Shown here in pieces: positions 48,474-59,359 of a DNA stretch of 64,000 nt (position 1 is its first letter; every line of letters starts with the position of its first letter). Source of the DNA: Fasciolopsis buskii (lineage: Eukaryota > Platyhelminthes > Trematoda > Plagiorchiida > Fasciolidae). The DNA is taken from NCBI GenBank assembly GCA_008360955.1, contig LUCM01007393.1:37918-101917 (forward strand), read 5' to 3'. Both the position numbers and the translations under genes were made by a program. The notes beneath the pieces were generated by a model. The model saw nothing but the letters and a program-made list of their open reading frames with translations. It searched no databases and was not told the DNA's origin.

Positions 48474-50430
48474 CTATTTCTGTTGATTTATTGCGTTTTC
48501 CTGATGAAGCTGCAGGTTTGATGTTATAACGGCCAAGTCGTTGGTGTCGGTAGTCCATAGAAGGAAGCCGGTGTAGGGTGGGTCTCCAACTTGAGATGGG
48601 GCTGTAAGTCTCGATGGCCTTGGAAAGCTTGGTGTAGACAGATAATGGTCCCAATTAAGCTGAAAAATGAGGATGCATTGAGAAATTTGAACAATGCAGT
48701 CTTGTGCTAGATTCTGACAGAATCGGACATAGTCCGGTAACCTATTCCAGAATTTAGAACAAACGATTGTGAACAACGCTGGCCTAAAAGACACTTTGAA
48801 AGTTGGTGTTCCAAGGGACAATGGTCGATTCCTGAAGGGGCAAGAACACTTATTAGCGAATCCGATGGAGGTCACCTTAATAGCACAAAAAGGTGTGTGA
48901 GTTTGAGCTTGGCACGACATAACCGAAAGGGTCAAGGTTTAACAGCTAGCTTGTCCTTGGACCACGAACTTCCTTTGTGAATGCGCGTTGTACTTTCTCT
49001 ATTGCGATAAGATAAGCCCTGAACATGTTCGAGAAAATTATTGGGCAGTACTCCAGTTGCGGACTACATTGTGATTTGTATAGTATCCGCCTACAGCTTA
49101 GGGTGCGGAATATTTTAAAAATGAGGCCGCTTGTCCTGCTATCGTTTCGCATTTGGCAAACCGCCGGCTCGTGGAAGTTGAATGAGGAGGAGTGTAGTAA
49201 GCTTATATTTTTACAAACAGAGCGGTTAGTAGTAGGAGACCGTCTATAAAGAGCGTGACATTTTTAGGCAAGAACATCGCAATTAATGGCAACGACGTCC
49301 ATCGACCATTGCCCAAACCAATGGTCTAGTGATTTTAAATCCTCCGAGACACCGGACACGGTTTGCTGTAAGGAAGATAGCTCAAAAGAATAGAAGATTT
49401 TGGTGTCGACTGCGAATAAAAGGTGTGCCGTGGCGTATTGCTGGAAAGAGGTGGTTTACTTAGAGCAGGAACAGCAAGAGGCGGATGTTAATACCTTTTA
49501 TTACCAAACTAGTTATTCGCTGGGGTTTGGATAGGGTTCCGTTGATGCTGAATTCTTGAGAGCGATCAGCAATAGAAGCTTAACCAAGAGTAGAGCGGAT
49601 CTGCTAAGCCATGTGATTTGAGTTTTAGTAACAATCGTTCTTGGGGCACGCGACCAATTTCCTTGGTCATGTCAAGGCAGATTACTATAATGGCCTTTTC
49701 TTATCAACATTTAGAGTGACCAGATCAAAAAATCAAAGGTGCAGGATCTGCGCTCATAAAAAACAATGTTGGGTTTCACCAATTGAGTCGTTGGTAGTGA
49801 GAAAGCCAGTTAGTTGGTCCTTGGGAATCCTCTCCGTGAGTCTGGCCAGGATGAGTGTTTGGTTCATCGGAAGGTAGTTTTGAAGGTTGTACAGTAGTCC
49901 ATTCTTTGGCTGAAGACAAATGGTTGACACTTTCTACTAAAAGGGAAGCACCTCAGTTGCTACGGAGTTAGCAAAAAGGTTTAACAAAAATAAGTGCTAC
50001 ATCGGGTATTTCGAAGAGCAATAGGGCAGGGGGAACAATACCTGAGTCAGCTTGTTAAGATGGTTTGATAATATCGAGAACCTTCTCTATTTTCTCTATA
50101 TTAAATGAGGTGAACCAGTGTTTGGTTTGCTATCCTACCGAAATTTGGTAAATTGGTGGCGATGTCGGCAGTGAGGATAGAGCAGAAGCATGAGTTAAAG
50201 TCCCCAACAATTTTCCTCGGATCATCGAGCTGCTAGCTGTTGTGTACGATGCACCACGGGATACTTGATTCATTGCGAATAGTGAGGGATCGCAGAAATC
50301 TGGCAACATGCAAAAGAGCAGTTGCTCCTGCCTACAAATTTTTTCCTCGGATGCAGCAAGCAGGTTGTTTTAAAGTCTACTCATCCTCAGTAGTATGTAG
50401 AAGTCTAAGGATTGCGTGTTGACATTCTGT
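48474..50430 (-). pseudogene. CR1/Jockey-like LINE, reverse transcriptase and C-terminus, decayed (copy A)
   Basis: The minus-strand fragments read in order. A pre-RT linker (DDPRKIVGDFNSCFCSILT near 50,130-50,225) comes first. RT fingers follow (LTERIPKDQLTGFLTTND near 49,810-49,880), then CLDMTKEIGRVPQERLLLKL near 49,640-49,690 and LLFAVDTKIFYSF at the active site. Next are EDLKSLDHWFGQWSMDV, then RTLSCRRILYKSQCSPQLEY and LIAIEKVQRAFTKEVRGPR (48,946-49,152). The C-terminal open frame 48,474-48,935 (153 codons) follows, with RNRPLSLGTPTFKVSFRPAL and SKFWNRLPDYV. The active-site box reads FAVD instead of FADD (49,405-49,416), so polymerase function is lost. Several frameshifts separate the pieces. 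Confidence 0.8.
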
Positions 50431-50639
50431 AGTTCATGAATCTTCTTATAATACTTGCTGAGTTAGCTTATTCGCTTTGACCGGGATAGCGCTATGTGAG
50501 GAGTGAGATTATTACTAATAAAGTGCAATTGTTCGTATAAGATGCCAGCAGCTTCTTGGGTACCGGACGAAAGAAAAAACTGGCCAGTCAAGACTCCAGA
50601 GAGCGACAGTCAAACCCGCACAGTTAATGAATTTTGAAG

Positions 50640-50780
50640 AGATGCTCAAGAACTGGGTGGATTCTCGTAGTAAAGCGGCCATTTTGTTGGAATCACATCG
50701 GCCGGTGGCAACACAAACGGAATCTGCAAGCAAATTACTACGATTATCGCACTGGATACCTCGAATTGCATCTTTGCAAA
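50640..50780 (-). repeat. Short segment shared with the 51.6 kb repeat region
   Basis: On the minus strand, ATCGTAGTAATTTGCTTGCA, GCCGATGTGATTCCAACAAA and TGGCCGCTTTACTACGAGAA recur, with few changes, at 51,610-51,720 in the same orientation. Both translate to a TGRCxSNKMAxLLRExT string. The segment is therefore a repeated module about 100 bases long, placed next to R1 copies in both cases. Confidence 0.65.
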
Positions 50781-50829
50781 TGGAAAACCCGCGATTACTA
50801 TTGTCTCCGGAACGGCTTGCGCACCTCAT

Positions 50830-51590
50830 ATTCCCCACCCGTACTGCATACTAAGATCAAAAGATGTGACAGCAAAAAAGTGACAGCATAGAGGACATTC
50901 TTGGCCAGTCTATTTGAGGAGTGTTCTTACACAAAATTTCTCACATCTCACGCATCATCCAGTGCAGCATACCCCATCCGTATGCAAACACAATCACTAT
51001 TCTTGTGAGTTCCACATACGTATCTTTATAAATTTCCTCCAGATACTTTGAGACAATCTTGGCCATTTATTGTCAAATGTGTGTTTTATCCACTTTTTCT
51101 GACGTTCTTATTGGTTTTTACTACTTCCAACCAATTACCGTATTACCGTGTCTTCTCATCTCAGCTCAACGTTTCCGCCAATTACGTAACGCTCTTGAAG
51201 TTTGGAGACTCCCTCTATATCTCGACACCACACTTGAACTCCGTTTATGATCTGCGCCATCAATGCTTAGATTTATTACACTTAAACACGAAATGACTCC
51301 TAGTCCGCTGCCTGACAACTGTCCCAAGAAACTCTTTTCGGTCTTGAAAAATTAGTTTTCTATTTCTTGCCTTTCACTGATATACTTGTGCCTTCCCCAT
51401 TGCTCTGCAGCATCTTATTTCACTTTTCAGTGTGCTCCCCAAATACCTCAAGGTTACTTTCACCCGCTAACCCTTTTCGATTTTTGTTATTGGCATTTCT
51501 TGTGCACCATCCTTTTAAAAATTTGACCCTGACTTGTGCATGCATCTCGCAGTTCGAGAAATATACATTATTATTATTATAACTATTGGT
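50830..51590 (+). repeat. R1 dispersed repeat, copy 3, with 3' tail
   Basis: The plus strand matches the minus strand of copy 2 and the plus strand of copy 4. Shared parts are CTAAGATCAAAA...GACAGCATAGAGGA (with 62.1 kb), GGCCATTTATTGT and TCAGCTCAACGTTTC (with 62.4 kb), and a translated string SVYDLRHQCLDLLHLN that corresponds to SYHDLRQQHAHLLQLN in copy 2. It ends with GCATGCATCTCGCAGTTCGAGAAATATA-type sequence and ATTATTATTATTAT at 51,536-51,585. No intact ORF. Confidence 0.7.
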
Positions 51591-51604
51591 ACCAGGTAGG
51601 TAGG

Positions 51605-52215
51605 TTCTCGTAGTAAGGAAGCCATTTTGTTGGAACCGCATCGTCCGGTGGTGATACAACTATTGGGAGGCGCGATCGGAATCAGCAAATCACTACGCTG
51701 TGCAGAGATATATGAGACGAAATCCAAAACTGTCTAAACTGCTTTGCACGATTAGGCAGGTTTTCTGGGACTGTTCTTGAGCCACGGACTGCGTGTCTTC
51801 TCCTATTTAATTGTAGTAAATGTGCGTGTTGCTGACGTAAATCATGATAAGAGCTCAGTGGCGGATATTGAATTATGGCAGAAGGCGCAGACATCAAAGG
51901 CGTCAAGTGATGGACAGAAAAGTTAAGCTGGGAAGGTGAAGATCGGTGGGGATATGACATTTGGGTGAATATTGGTCAAAACCCAGGGGAACGTTATGCA
52001 ATCTGTATAAGATTGTCACATTTAACAATAATAACGAGTCGAAAGAATGCTGAAGAAAGCGAAAGAACACAGCCAAGTCTGCTGAACTAACTGAAGAACA
52101 AGATTTTACGAAACGTTTTGCAGAGGGAGGATATGGGGCTCTTAGGACTGGCAATTTCATGCCATTGTGGGTGGCTGCAAATTGGACCGAGAGATGCAAT
52201 GGAGAAGAAAATGTT
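51605..52215 (-). repeat. R1 dispersed repeat, copy 2
   Basis: This copy is on the minus strand and aligned with copy 1 (47.17-47.68 kb). It retains about 75 bases that copy 1 lacks (around 51,810-51,890). A reading frame at 51,903-52,391 is open for 162 codons on this strand and another at 51,682-51,960 for 92 codons, but homologous copies have stops in the same places, so these are not convincing genes. It meets copy 3 tail to tail at about 51,590-51,605. Confidence 0.75.
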
Positions 52216-52222
52216 TGTGTGC

Positions 52223-52310
52223 GAATAATAATAAAAATAATATGATGTATTCTCCGAGAGACATGCTTGGTTGCATGATCAGCCGCTGCAATGTTAAAAC
52301 AACCCATCGT
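52223..52310 (-). repeat. R1-type 3' end with AAT tail
   Basis: On the minus strand, GATCATGCAACCAAGCATGT and CTCTCGGAGAATACATCATA are followed by TTATTTTTATTATTATTCG. The same CATGCAACCAAGCATGTCTC stretch recurs at 54,280-54,305. This appears to be the 3' end of a separate, otherwise lost copy. Confidence 0.6.
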
Positions 52311-55300
52311 GCCGCTTGGCTCAAGGATGGAGTCAGAAAACGGACGAGCTAGTACTTCACGTGGTTTGCAGCAGGTTAACATGAGTAACATTTAGCCCAT
52401 TGCTCTGCATTTAGATGCACAGGTGCAGGTGCAAAATTCAGTTGGAGGACAGTGGCAAAGGTCAAGATGTGACCGAAATATTCAAAATTTAACAAGTTCA
52501 TACTATGTCCGTGGAAGGTAATCTGCGGCAAATAAAGTCAATGAATTATGAGTGGTGGATGAAAAATTTGCGAACCTGGCTAAAACGACCGGGGAAAAAG
52601 ACCTAGGTGAACAACAAAATAGTAAAATCGAAATGGGGATGAGAGCTAACAGTCATACACTGTAAGGTATCTCCTGCAATCAGGGAAATACACAAAATCC
52701 GTTCGGAAGTGTGGAGTATAGCAGAATGATGACGTGTACAGTGGTGAATCATTGTTTGAAGGCGCTATGGGAAAAAGCGCCACCAAATGCGAGGAGGAAA
52801 ATGCAAAGTAGTGTGCAATACGATAAATAAAATATCCAATGGCAATGTGACATGAGGTTGGATATCTTTGGCTCCTTTCAGTGGGGGATCGGATTGTTTG
52901 TAGTCACATTGAAAGGAATACCCCGTCGGGGGAATTGGAGCAGGTATCCGGAGGTATAGTGACAGCTGAATGAGAGGGTTTACAGGTGGGTGATTTTGTA
53001 AATGTTCACTGATAACGAGCTGGGCGTGTTATAAGCAGCTAAGTCAAGGTATTTAGTCAAGAAGGTTTTACTGTTCATGGTGGGTTTCCGTTGGAGGTTA
53101 AATTAAGTGGCCTCTAGTTCCGAGTGGACTTGCAGCAGGGACCATAATTTGTCGTTGGCGAACCATGCTGGTTAAATTTATCGATCGGTTTTCGCGCTGC
53201 CTAGAAGGTAGATGTTTTTGACCAACCTGAGCGGTGCTCGCGGTGAGTCTAGAGAGCCTGAAGTAACGGAGGAAAAGACAGTCTGGAAAGTGTTCCAACT
53301 GAGGGGTTATGGTGAATGACAAAGAAGGAGTGAATACGCAAATAAAAGGGCCGCGAATTATGGGAGTGAATGGGAAAGCAAGGAAGACATATCCGTAGTA
53401 TTTGCACGTATGCGAGTTGGAAAGCTTTAGGCGCAGTCAGGCGTTGATCCTTTCTAAAAATTGTTCGGACTATTCCATTTACCCAGCGGTCAGAGAGGGT
53501 TGATCTTAGGCATTGTCCACACAACACTAGTACGTTAGGCTCTCTTTTGCTGTGGAAAGCAGAAATAGGGGGATGGGTTAGATCCTGGGTCTTAGGTAAC
53601 CTGGCGAATGCGACCGGGTCATGAAGAAAGATACCCATTCGGTCTCTGAAGAGTACAAAGGATAGTAGGCGATGAGGGGAATTGAAAAGAAAGTAAATGC
53701 GAGTCCGTTGCCTGTAAAGCATCTAGAGGAGGGGAAACTGAGAGAATGGTTCGTCATCAACGACTGGAAGCAGTACGGCGAGGGCTGGACGGGGAATGTC
53801 GCTGGTATAGTTTACGGATAACAAAATGGATTAGACATTAGGCTGGAGGTTTTGCCGTCAGCTAGTCTTAGAATAACCAATACTGATAGAACACTGGCAT
53901 CTTTCATTTTAGCTGTGTGATGGTAAGTGTGCACCTGTGAAAGAAAAAAATAGAGGTAGCGAAGAGAGCGCTATGGAGTTTGAACATGATAATCTGACGG
54001 CGTTTGTAGAATTCCCGAGCATACGTGCCCGGCGCGCATATGGGGGACAGGGGAGATTAGGTGGGATCGTAGATGGGCGGGACTAGAGATACATGTGGAG
54101 AACCTGGTGCGCCAATAGCCCACTAAGTCTACAGCAAAAGAACCAAAGGCATATCAAGCAAAGACGGACACTGTGTGGGCTTCTTCTTTCGCACAATCGG
54201 GTGTAAGTTGGTGATAGGCGAACCCATTGGTGAAAGTGCGACAGATCGATATATCTATCGGTATTTTTCCCGAATACTTCGAGAGACATGCTTGGTTGCA
54301 TGATCGAATATTGCAGAGGTATTGCAAGTCACATCGAACAAGAAACCAAACATTTGGGTACAACATAAGGGGAAATTGCAAAATTGGCCTGCTAAGAGAA
54401 ACACAGTGTTTATACGCACCAATAATGCGTATCGCAGACGCAGATTTCAATTGGAAGATGGTGTTTGGTGTGGAAGTGTCTGCAGTATTCGGATTTAACG
54501 GGTCTATAAAATGGACATGAATTTTAAACCGTCACGAAGAACGTCTCCAAAGACTTTAAGTGAAAAGTAAATCTTGTGAAAACGGACCGAAACAGCTGAC
54601 GGGGAGTGTTGATGGTCGATAGAAATCCTGCATTAAACGGATATGAAAAAGAACGCCGGTCATTTTACCATGGATCTTGGAGCCAAAAAGATAGTTTGAA
54701 GCCATCTGAAAATGCGAAGGGACGAAGAACAATGGTGAATAGATTTGGCTGACCCGTGTTGGAAGACAAGAGGAATGGAAACGTCGCCGGCATTGAGGAA
54801 AGTGAGGATTGATATGATATACGTTGAATAATATATCTGACGCTGGTAAGCCAGTACGAAACGAAAACGGATTTCTTCGCTCTTTTGTTTGCGTTTGTGG
54901 GCTTGGCAGATAAGACTTACTGGTTCAGTGGTATCCGCAATTACCGAGGCAATGATTGGAGCGATGTTCGCGATAGACGATGGTAGTGACATCTGGAACA
55001 GGGATCAAAGTGTGGGTGCCTTTGTGGCAATTGGATGTCAACATGGTGGGAATGTTGGACATGGGCGGGAAGTTCCATCAGTAAATCTGTGCAATCGGGA
55101 GGACTTGTCCGCTCGAAGAATCGCAAGCATTGTGGCTCGGATTATATGGCCTCAATTTCTAGCAAAACTTACAACAGGGTCACCAAGTTACGTTTGGTGA
55201 ATTATGCGACTTAGAAGCAATTTCCACTTCACCGCAGCCATGGAGCAGATCGAATTTGTGCTACCTGGGTTGGTTGATCTGAGCCTTGGGTCAGCTTGCT

Positions 55301-55849
55301 TTAACGGGGTGCTCAGACGTGCAAGGATGGGGCTAGAAACTGGATTGTAGACCCTTGGGAAGACAAGAGTGCAAACACACACAACTGGAACGAAGGGATT
55401 CCACGGTCTCTGGCACGACAGTCATGGGTACAATGTTTGACATCATACACGCATCAGAGGACGAGGAGAACCCGATGTCAGACATTCATTCGAACCCGAA
55501 TGGGGAAGATTCTGGAAGAGGGTGGGACCCGTGCTTGTGGGACGCTGTCAGATCCACGGTTGTGACCGACGCACATATGGCGGAAATCTCGGCCGCAGCG
55601 GTGTGCCTGCGCAGCTGGGCCGCGTCTTCTGTGTTCACTTCGTATGGTGTTTTCCAGGTGAGGCCTCCGGCGCACGGTCAGCTCCCTACAACTTACATCC
55701 ACGAGATCACCAGCAGAACGGCCAATTTTCCGACTGGCGATCAATGCCGAGTCCCAAGACATCCGGTAGTTTCATGCGTGTTCCGTATGACTCCACTCGT
55801 AGACCTTCCCCGACGGACTTCTAAGGGGTGGTCCCCCTAGCAGAACTTG
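52311..55849. other. Purine-rich (plus strand) region, probably decayed retroelement sequence
   Basis: The plus strand is rich in G and A, so the minus-strand frames are long and serine/leucine/proline rich (for example 53,249-53,722, 157 codons; 54,660-54,992, 110 codons). None shows a catalytic motif I can name. A relic of the R1-type 3' end lies at 54,261-54,305. At 55,355-55,840 a plus-strand frame of 161 codons is open but overlaps open frames in other registers and is unrecognised. Confidence 0.35.
54261..54330 (-). repeat. R1-type 3' end relic
   Basis: Minus strand: ATCATGCAACCAAGCATGTC and TCTCGAAGTATTCGGGAAAA resemble the 3' end seen at 52.2 kb but the ATT tail has decayed. Confidence 0.5.
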
Positions 55850-55899
55850 GAGTTGTTCCTACAGATAGCTTGTTCAACCCAACGTTGACCGCCAAGCGT

Positions 55900-56230
55900 G
55901 GTCGCCATTTGCGTGTAGCTCATGCATGCTTCGTTCGCACACCGCTGTCAAATCATACTCAATCTGCTGCAGCTCCCAACTGTCTTTTCCTTGTACTGGT
56001 GAAGTGTCGCGGTTGCCAGTATTGCAATCGTACCGAGCCGGGTAAGAGTGACGCACAAGTGGTCACAACGGTTAGTGGCAAGCAAACGTAATAGGAGATT
56101 CGCGGTAGGAATATCGGTTCTACAGTGTCTGCAGTGTGCCCTCCTTGCACAATTTCGGTCTTGCTGCATGTCTCTCGCAAATCGAGAAATAAAAATTATT
56201 ATCTTTAATAATAATACTATTATTATTTAG
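55900..56230 (+). repeat. Retroelement 3' end with AAT-rich tail
   Basis: The plus strand ends with GCATGTCTCTCGCAAATCGA, GAAATAAAAATTATTATC and TTTAATAATAATACTATTATTATT at 56,164-56,229. It is the best preserved example of the 3' motif shared by the R1 copies. The 250 bases before it do not align by eye with the R1 bodies, so a different element may share the 3' end. The minus-strand LINE at 56.26-58.76 kb ends just beyond it, tail to tail. Confidence 0.6.
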
Positions 56231-56259
56231 AAATAGATGGCTTACTGAAAAACACGTTC

Positions 56260-58760
56260 TTTTGTTATATGGGTGTCGGTTAGTTGAAGGACTTAGGTAA
56301 CACTTAGGTAAGTATTTAAGGCAGCCTTAAAATTGGATTGGTTCTGTATGCACCGAATTCTAATGGGAAGTTTGTTCTAAAGCTTGGCATGAACATCAGG
56401 AAGTATTGCGATCTTAAACAGGATTTTTCGATTTCTTTATAGATGGTTAGGGACCTGTGACAAAGATGAAAGAGCCTGCGGCGGAGAATATTGGCGAGTC
56501 TGTAGACAAGGACCTCTTATTCACCAGGCTATGTAGAAACGCCAGGCTAATTATTAGTTGCCGTAACCAAATCGGCTCAACTTTGAAGGTTGAACAGCGT
56601 TCTTTATTATTGAGATTTGTCGAACAAACTACCATTTGTTCGGCGAAACGTGTCTAAATAGTTTCAGCGGAAATCTTATCGGATTTTGAAATGCCGGAGT
56701 GTATCAATGTGCCATACTCAAAGAGTGGTGGAATGTGTTTCGTAAATGCTGAGGATACTGTAGGATACTTTCACTGTGCAAAAAGCAGGCGCATATTTTT
56801 CCCAGTTGTAGTTGACTAAATGACTACGTGCTCTGGGAAATTAAGACGCTGAGCAGTGGAGGCCAATGCCACGAACTGTGGATCTACATGCGACATGAGA
56901 TCCGCGTGTCAATATTGAAACTTTAGGTGGAGTGTGCCTATATGTGAGTATTTCGCTCCTATCGGCAGAGAAGCTTATTATCCAAGAGACACATCAGTTG
57001 TCCAAAATAGACAAATCCGCAAACATTTCCCTCACTCTCCCTAAATTCATTGGGCTTAAGAAGGTGAAATATTTTCATGGCACCAGCAAACAGGAAAGAC
57101 ATCGCGTGATATTGAATTCAGTGCATTATTGATATACACAAGTGAAAGCAAGGAACCAAGTACGCCGCCCTGTATGATGCTACTAGTAACAAGTCTGGTA
57201 TTAGAGGTAATGCGGTCAATGGAGACCACCTGTAATATTTGGGTTAGGTAGGACAAGGGCCAGAATGGAAGAGGATCGGTGATGCCTGCGGAGTTGTCTT
57301 TAGTTATAAGGTGCGGTTTAGGAACGCGATCAAAGGCCTTAGACATATCAAGGTAGATGACTGAGAAAGCCCTACCCCGGTTGTCTATGTTAGATAAAAA
57401 GTTAACGAAGAAAAATTGACAGACAGAGCAAGAAGGAAAATTGAGTAATCCGTGCTGTTTGGGGCTAACGAGGCCGGAGGCTGAGATTTTTCACGGTGAA
57501 ATTTTTATCACACTTTCATCACCCTGGAGATAACAGTCTTGCAGGTAAGGAGAATGGTAATTATATAAATCATGCAAAGATCCATTCTTGTGCCAGTGAA
57601 ATATTAAGGATAAATTTTATTTATTCGGAAATACTCCAGATTTTGTTAGATGTTTAAAGAAGTTGAGTATCGATAAGGATAAATCAAGGCCAAAAACACC
57701 GTCTACTATTGGACGGACGCCATCATGTCCTTGGCACACCCCTGCCTTGAGGCTAGCTGGGTGTCTTGCAGTCGTCCCGGCACCAAGAGATACAGTAGAT
57801 AAAACGGATTTATTCCTATTCTGATGTTGGTTGGGTTGCTGAATTTAGATTGGGGACACGAACGACGTAAAACTTTGCTTGAGCGCCTCAGTTATATGTT
57901 CTCGGGTGGTCAAATGCATACTTCTCTGCAAAATAAGGAAGTGCGCAACAGGCTTGCTATCATGAGATTGTACTTTACAATTTTTTGAAGATATTGCGGA
58001 GTGATTTTAATATCTCGGCATTTTAGCTTCTTTTCGAAGGTGGGGTTTACTTAGGCAATGGAAAATAAAGTTGGGAAATTCATGTGCAAACGAAAACGGC
58101 AATTTCAAATATTTGAGTTTCAAGAAGGTAAGTTACAATGTTTTGTTTTCGGTGATCTGTTTGTTAATAGTCGCTTTCGAAATGCAGCTGAGCAAGTTCA
58201 GATAAAATTCATCTGCAGCCCCCTGTGGGTCGCTCGCTGGAAGAACGCTCACCCAGTAAAGCTGGCTTACTAGAGGAGGGAAACTGTGCAAATAGAATGA
58301 TTAAAGAAGAATGCGTGGACATGAATGCTGCCATGAAATACTATATGGTCTTCTTCCAAAAACCTTCGCCTAACGTAAACCGTAGTGTGCTGATCAGTGT
58401 GTGTAAAGATTAGGTGAAATATGCTATTGATTCTGGTGGGTGACATTACTCACTGTACCAAACTCCCATGTTGTGGACGGGGACAAACGACGTTTTGTTC
58501 TGTGGTGCCGTAATCCTGAACCAGCATACTTCGGGGAAGTTGAGTTCTCCGGAAAAAAGATTGGATGTTGATGGGCGGCAAGCGAGCCAGTCAAATGCAC
58601 CCGCCGATAGGAGTAGCCCTTTTTCAATATGGGATGAAGGGCGATAAACAAAGGCTATATGGATATTGCAAGAAGACACCTTGACATTGAGCCAAAGCAA
58701 ATTCTTAGATTAGTTGAAGTGTATGATTCGTTAGAACGGATACTGTAGGCCCTGCTCGAA
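56260..58760 (-). pseudogene. CR1/Jockey-like LINE, endonuclease to C-terminus, decayed (copy B)
   Basis: Minus-strand pieces in family order are as follows. Endonuclease: WLNVKVSSCNIHIAFVYRP, then ELNFPEVCWFRITAPQNK, 58,446-58,700. Pre-RT and fingers: VDGVFGLDLSLSILNFFKHL near 57,660. Next SPKQHGLLNFPSCS and VIYLDMSKAFDRVPKPHLIT (57,056-57,420), then VVSIDRITSNTRLVTSSIIQ and LVYINNALNSIS. The active site follows, then HIPPLFEYGTLIHSGISKSD near 56,680 and the C-terminal SLAFLHSLVNKRSLSTDSPI (56,447-56,635). The active-site box reads FAGA instead of FADD at 57,079-57,090, removing both catalytic aspartates. Frameshifts and stops occur throughout. A long pyrimidine-rich open frame on this strand (58,844-59,359) lies directly upstream and may belong to the element. 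Confidence 0.85.
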
Positions 58761-58843
58761 AAAGACAAGGCAACTACTTCAATGGCTGTAGTTTCCACTA
58801 ATTCCAAAAGTTTGATATCTCAAAAGAGAAGACACGCTATTAG

Positions 58844-59359
58844 TTATGTTATCGTTAAGCCAGGACTCAAAGATGAGGATGATGTCGAGGTTGGTGGACG
58901 CAACAAGGCTTCCTCAGTAAATGAATTTATTAAGAATAGAACGAGGGTTAATTGGCGCAAAAGAGACGGGTATATTGCCACTGGGGTGGGCGAATCATGG
59001 GGTGGCAAGGACGGAGAGTTAGTGCATAAAGTTTCAAGAGTGGGCAAGCAGGTGGTAGCAAGTTGAATGAGATACAACAGAAGTTGGGGGTTAGGTAGAA
59101 AGAAAGCAGCGAAATTCTTCATTATAATAGAATGGGGTAACCCAAAGTACTGGAAGTACAAGTGTGGGGAAAGGCAGACGAGTAGTGGGTTTGGATAGGA
59201 GTGGTGAGGTGTTGGTTTTTCAGGGGGGAGGAAGGGGAATTTTCTGAATGTGTAGGCATGAACAAAAAAGAGACATTGGTGGGATGGGATCCGGTGCTTG
59301 TGCTTGTGCCAAGGAGCTAGCAAGTACAGGGTGATGTTAGTGTCCGTGTGATGGTGCAT
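58844..59359 (-). CDS. Long serine/proline-rich open frame upstream of LINE copy B
   Basis: This is the longest uninterrupted frame in the window (171 codons). The product is rich in serine, proline, leucine, histidine and threonine and follows from the strong pyrimidine bias of the strand, so length alone is weak evidence. The end of the frame (STSSSSLSPGLTIT) lies just before sequence that, with frameshifts, leads into the endonuclease of the LINE. It may therefore be the element's 5' untranslated or ORF1-equivalent region. No domain was recognised. Confidence 0.3.
   Translation of the reverse strand: MHHHTDTNITLYLLAPWHKHKHRIPSHQCLFFVHAYTFRKFPFLPPEKPTPHHSYPNPLLVCLSPHLYFQYFGLPHSIIMKNFAAFFLPNPQLLLYLIQLATTCLPTLETLCTNSPSLPPHDSPTPVAIYPSLLRQLTLVLFLINSFTEEALLRPPTSTSSSSLSPGLTIT

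Noticed and set aside
51903..52391. A 162-codon minus-strand ORF.
   Set aside because: It lies in R1 copy 2 and its upstream 3'-end relic. The homologous copies have stops and frameshifts, so it is a chance frame in repeat sequence.
55355..55840. A 161-codon plus-strand ORF.
   Set aside because: Other frames in the same interval are also open on both strands (GC-richer patch). No domain, no splice or start context that favours one frame.
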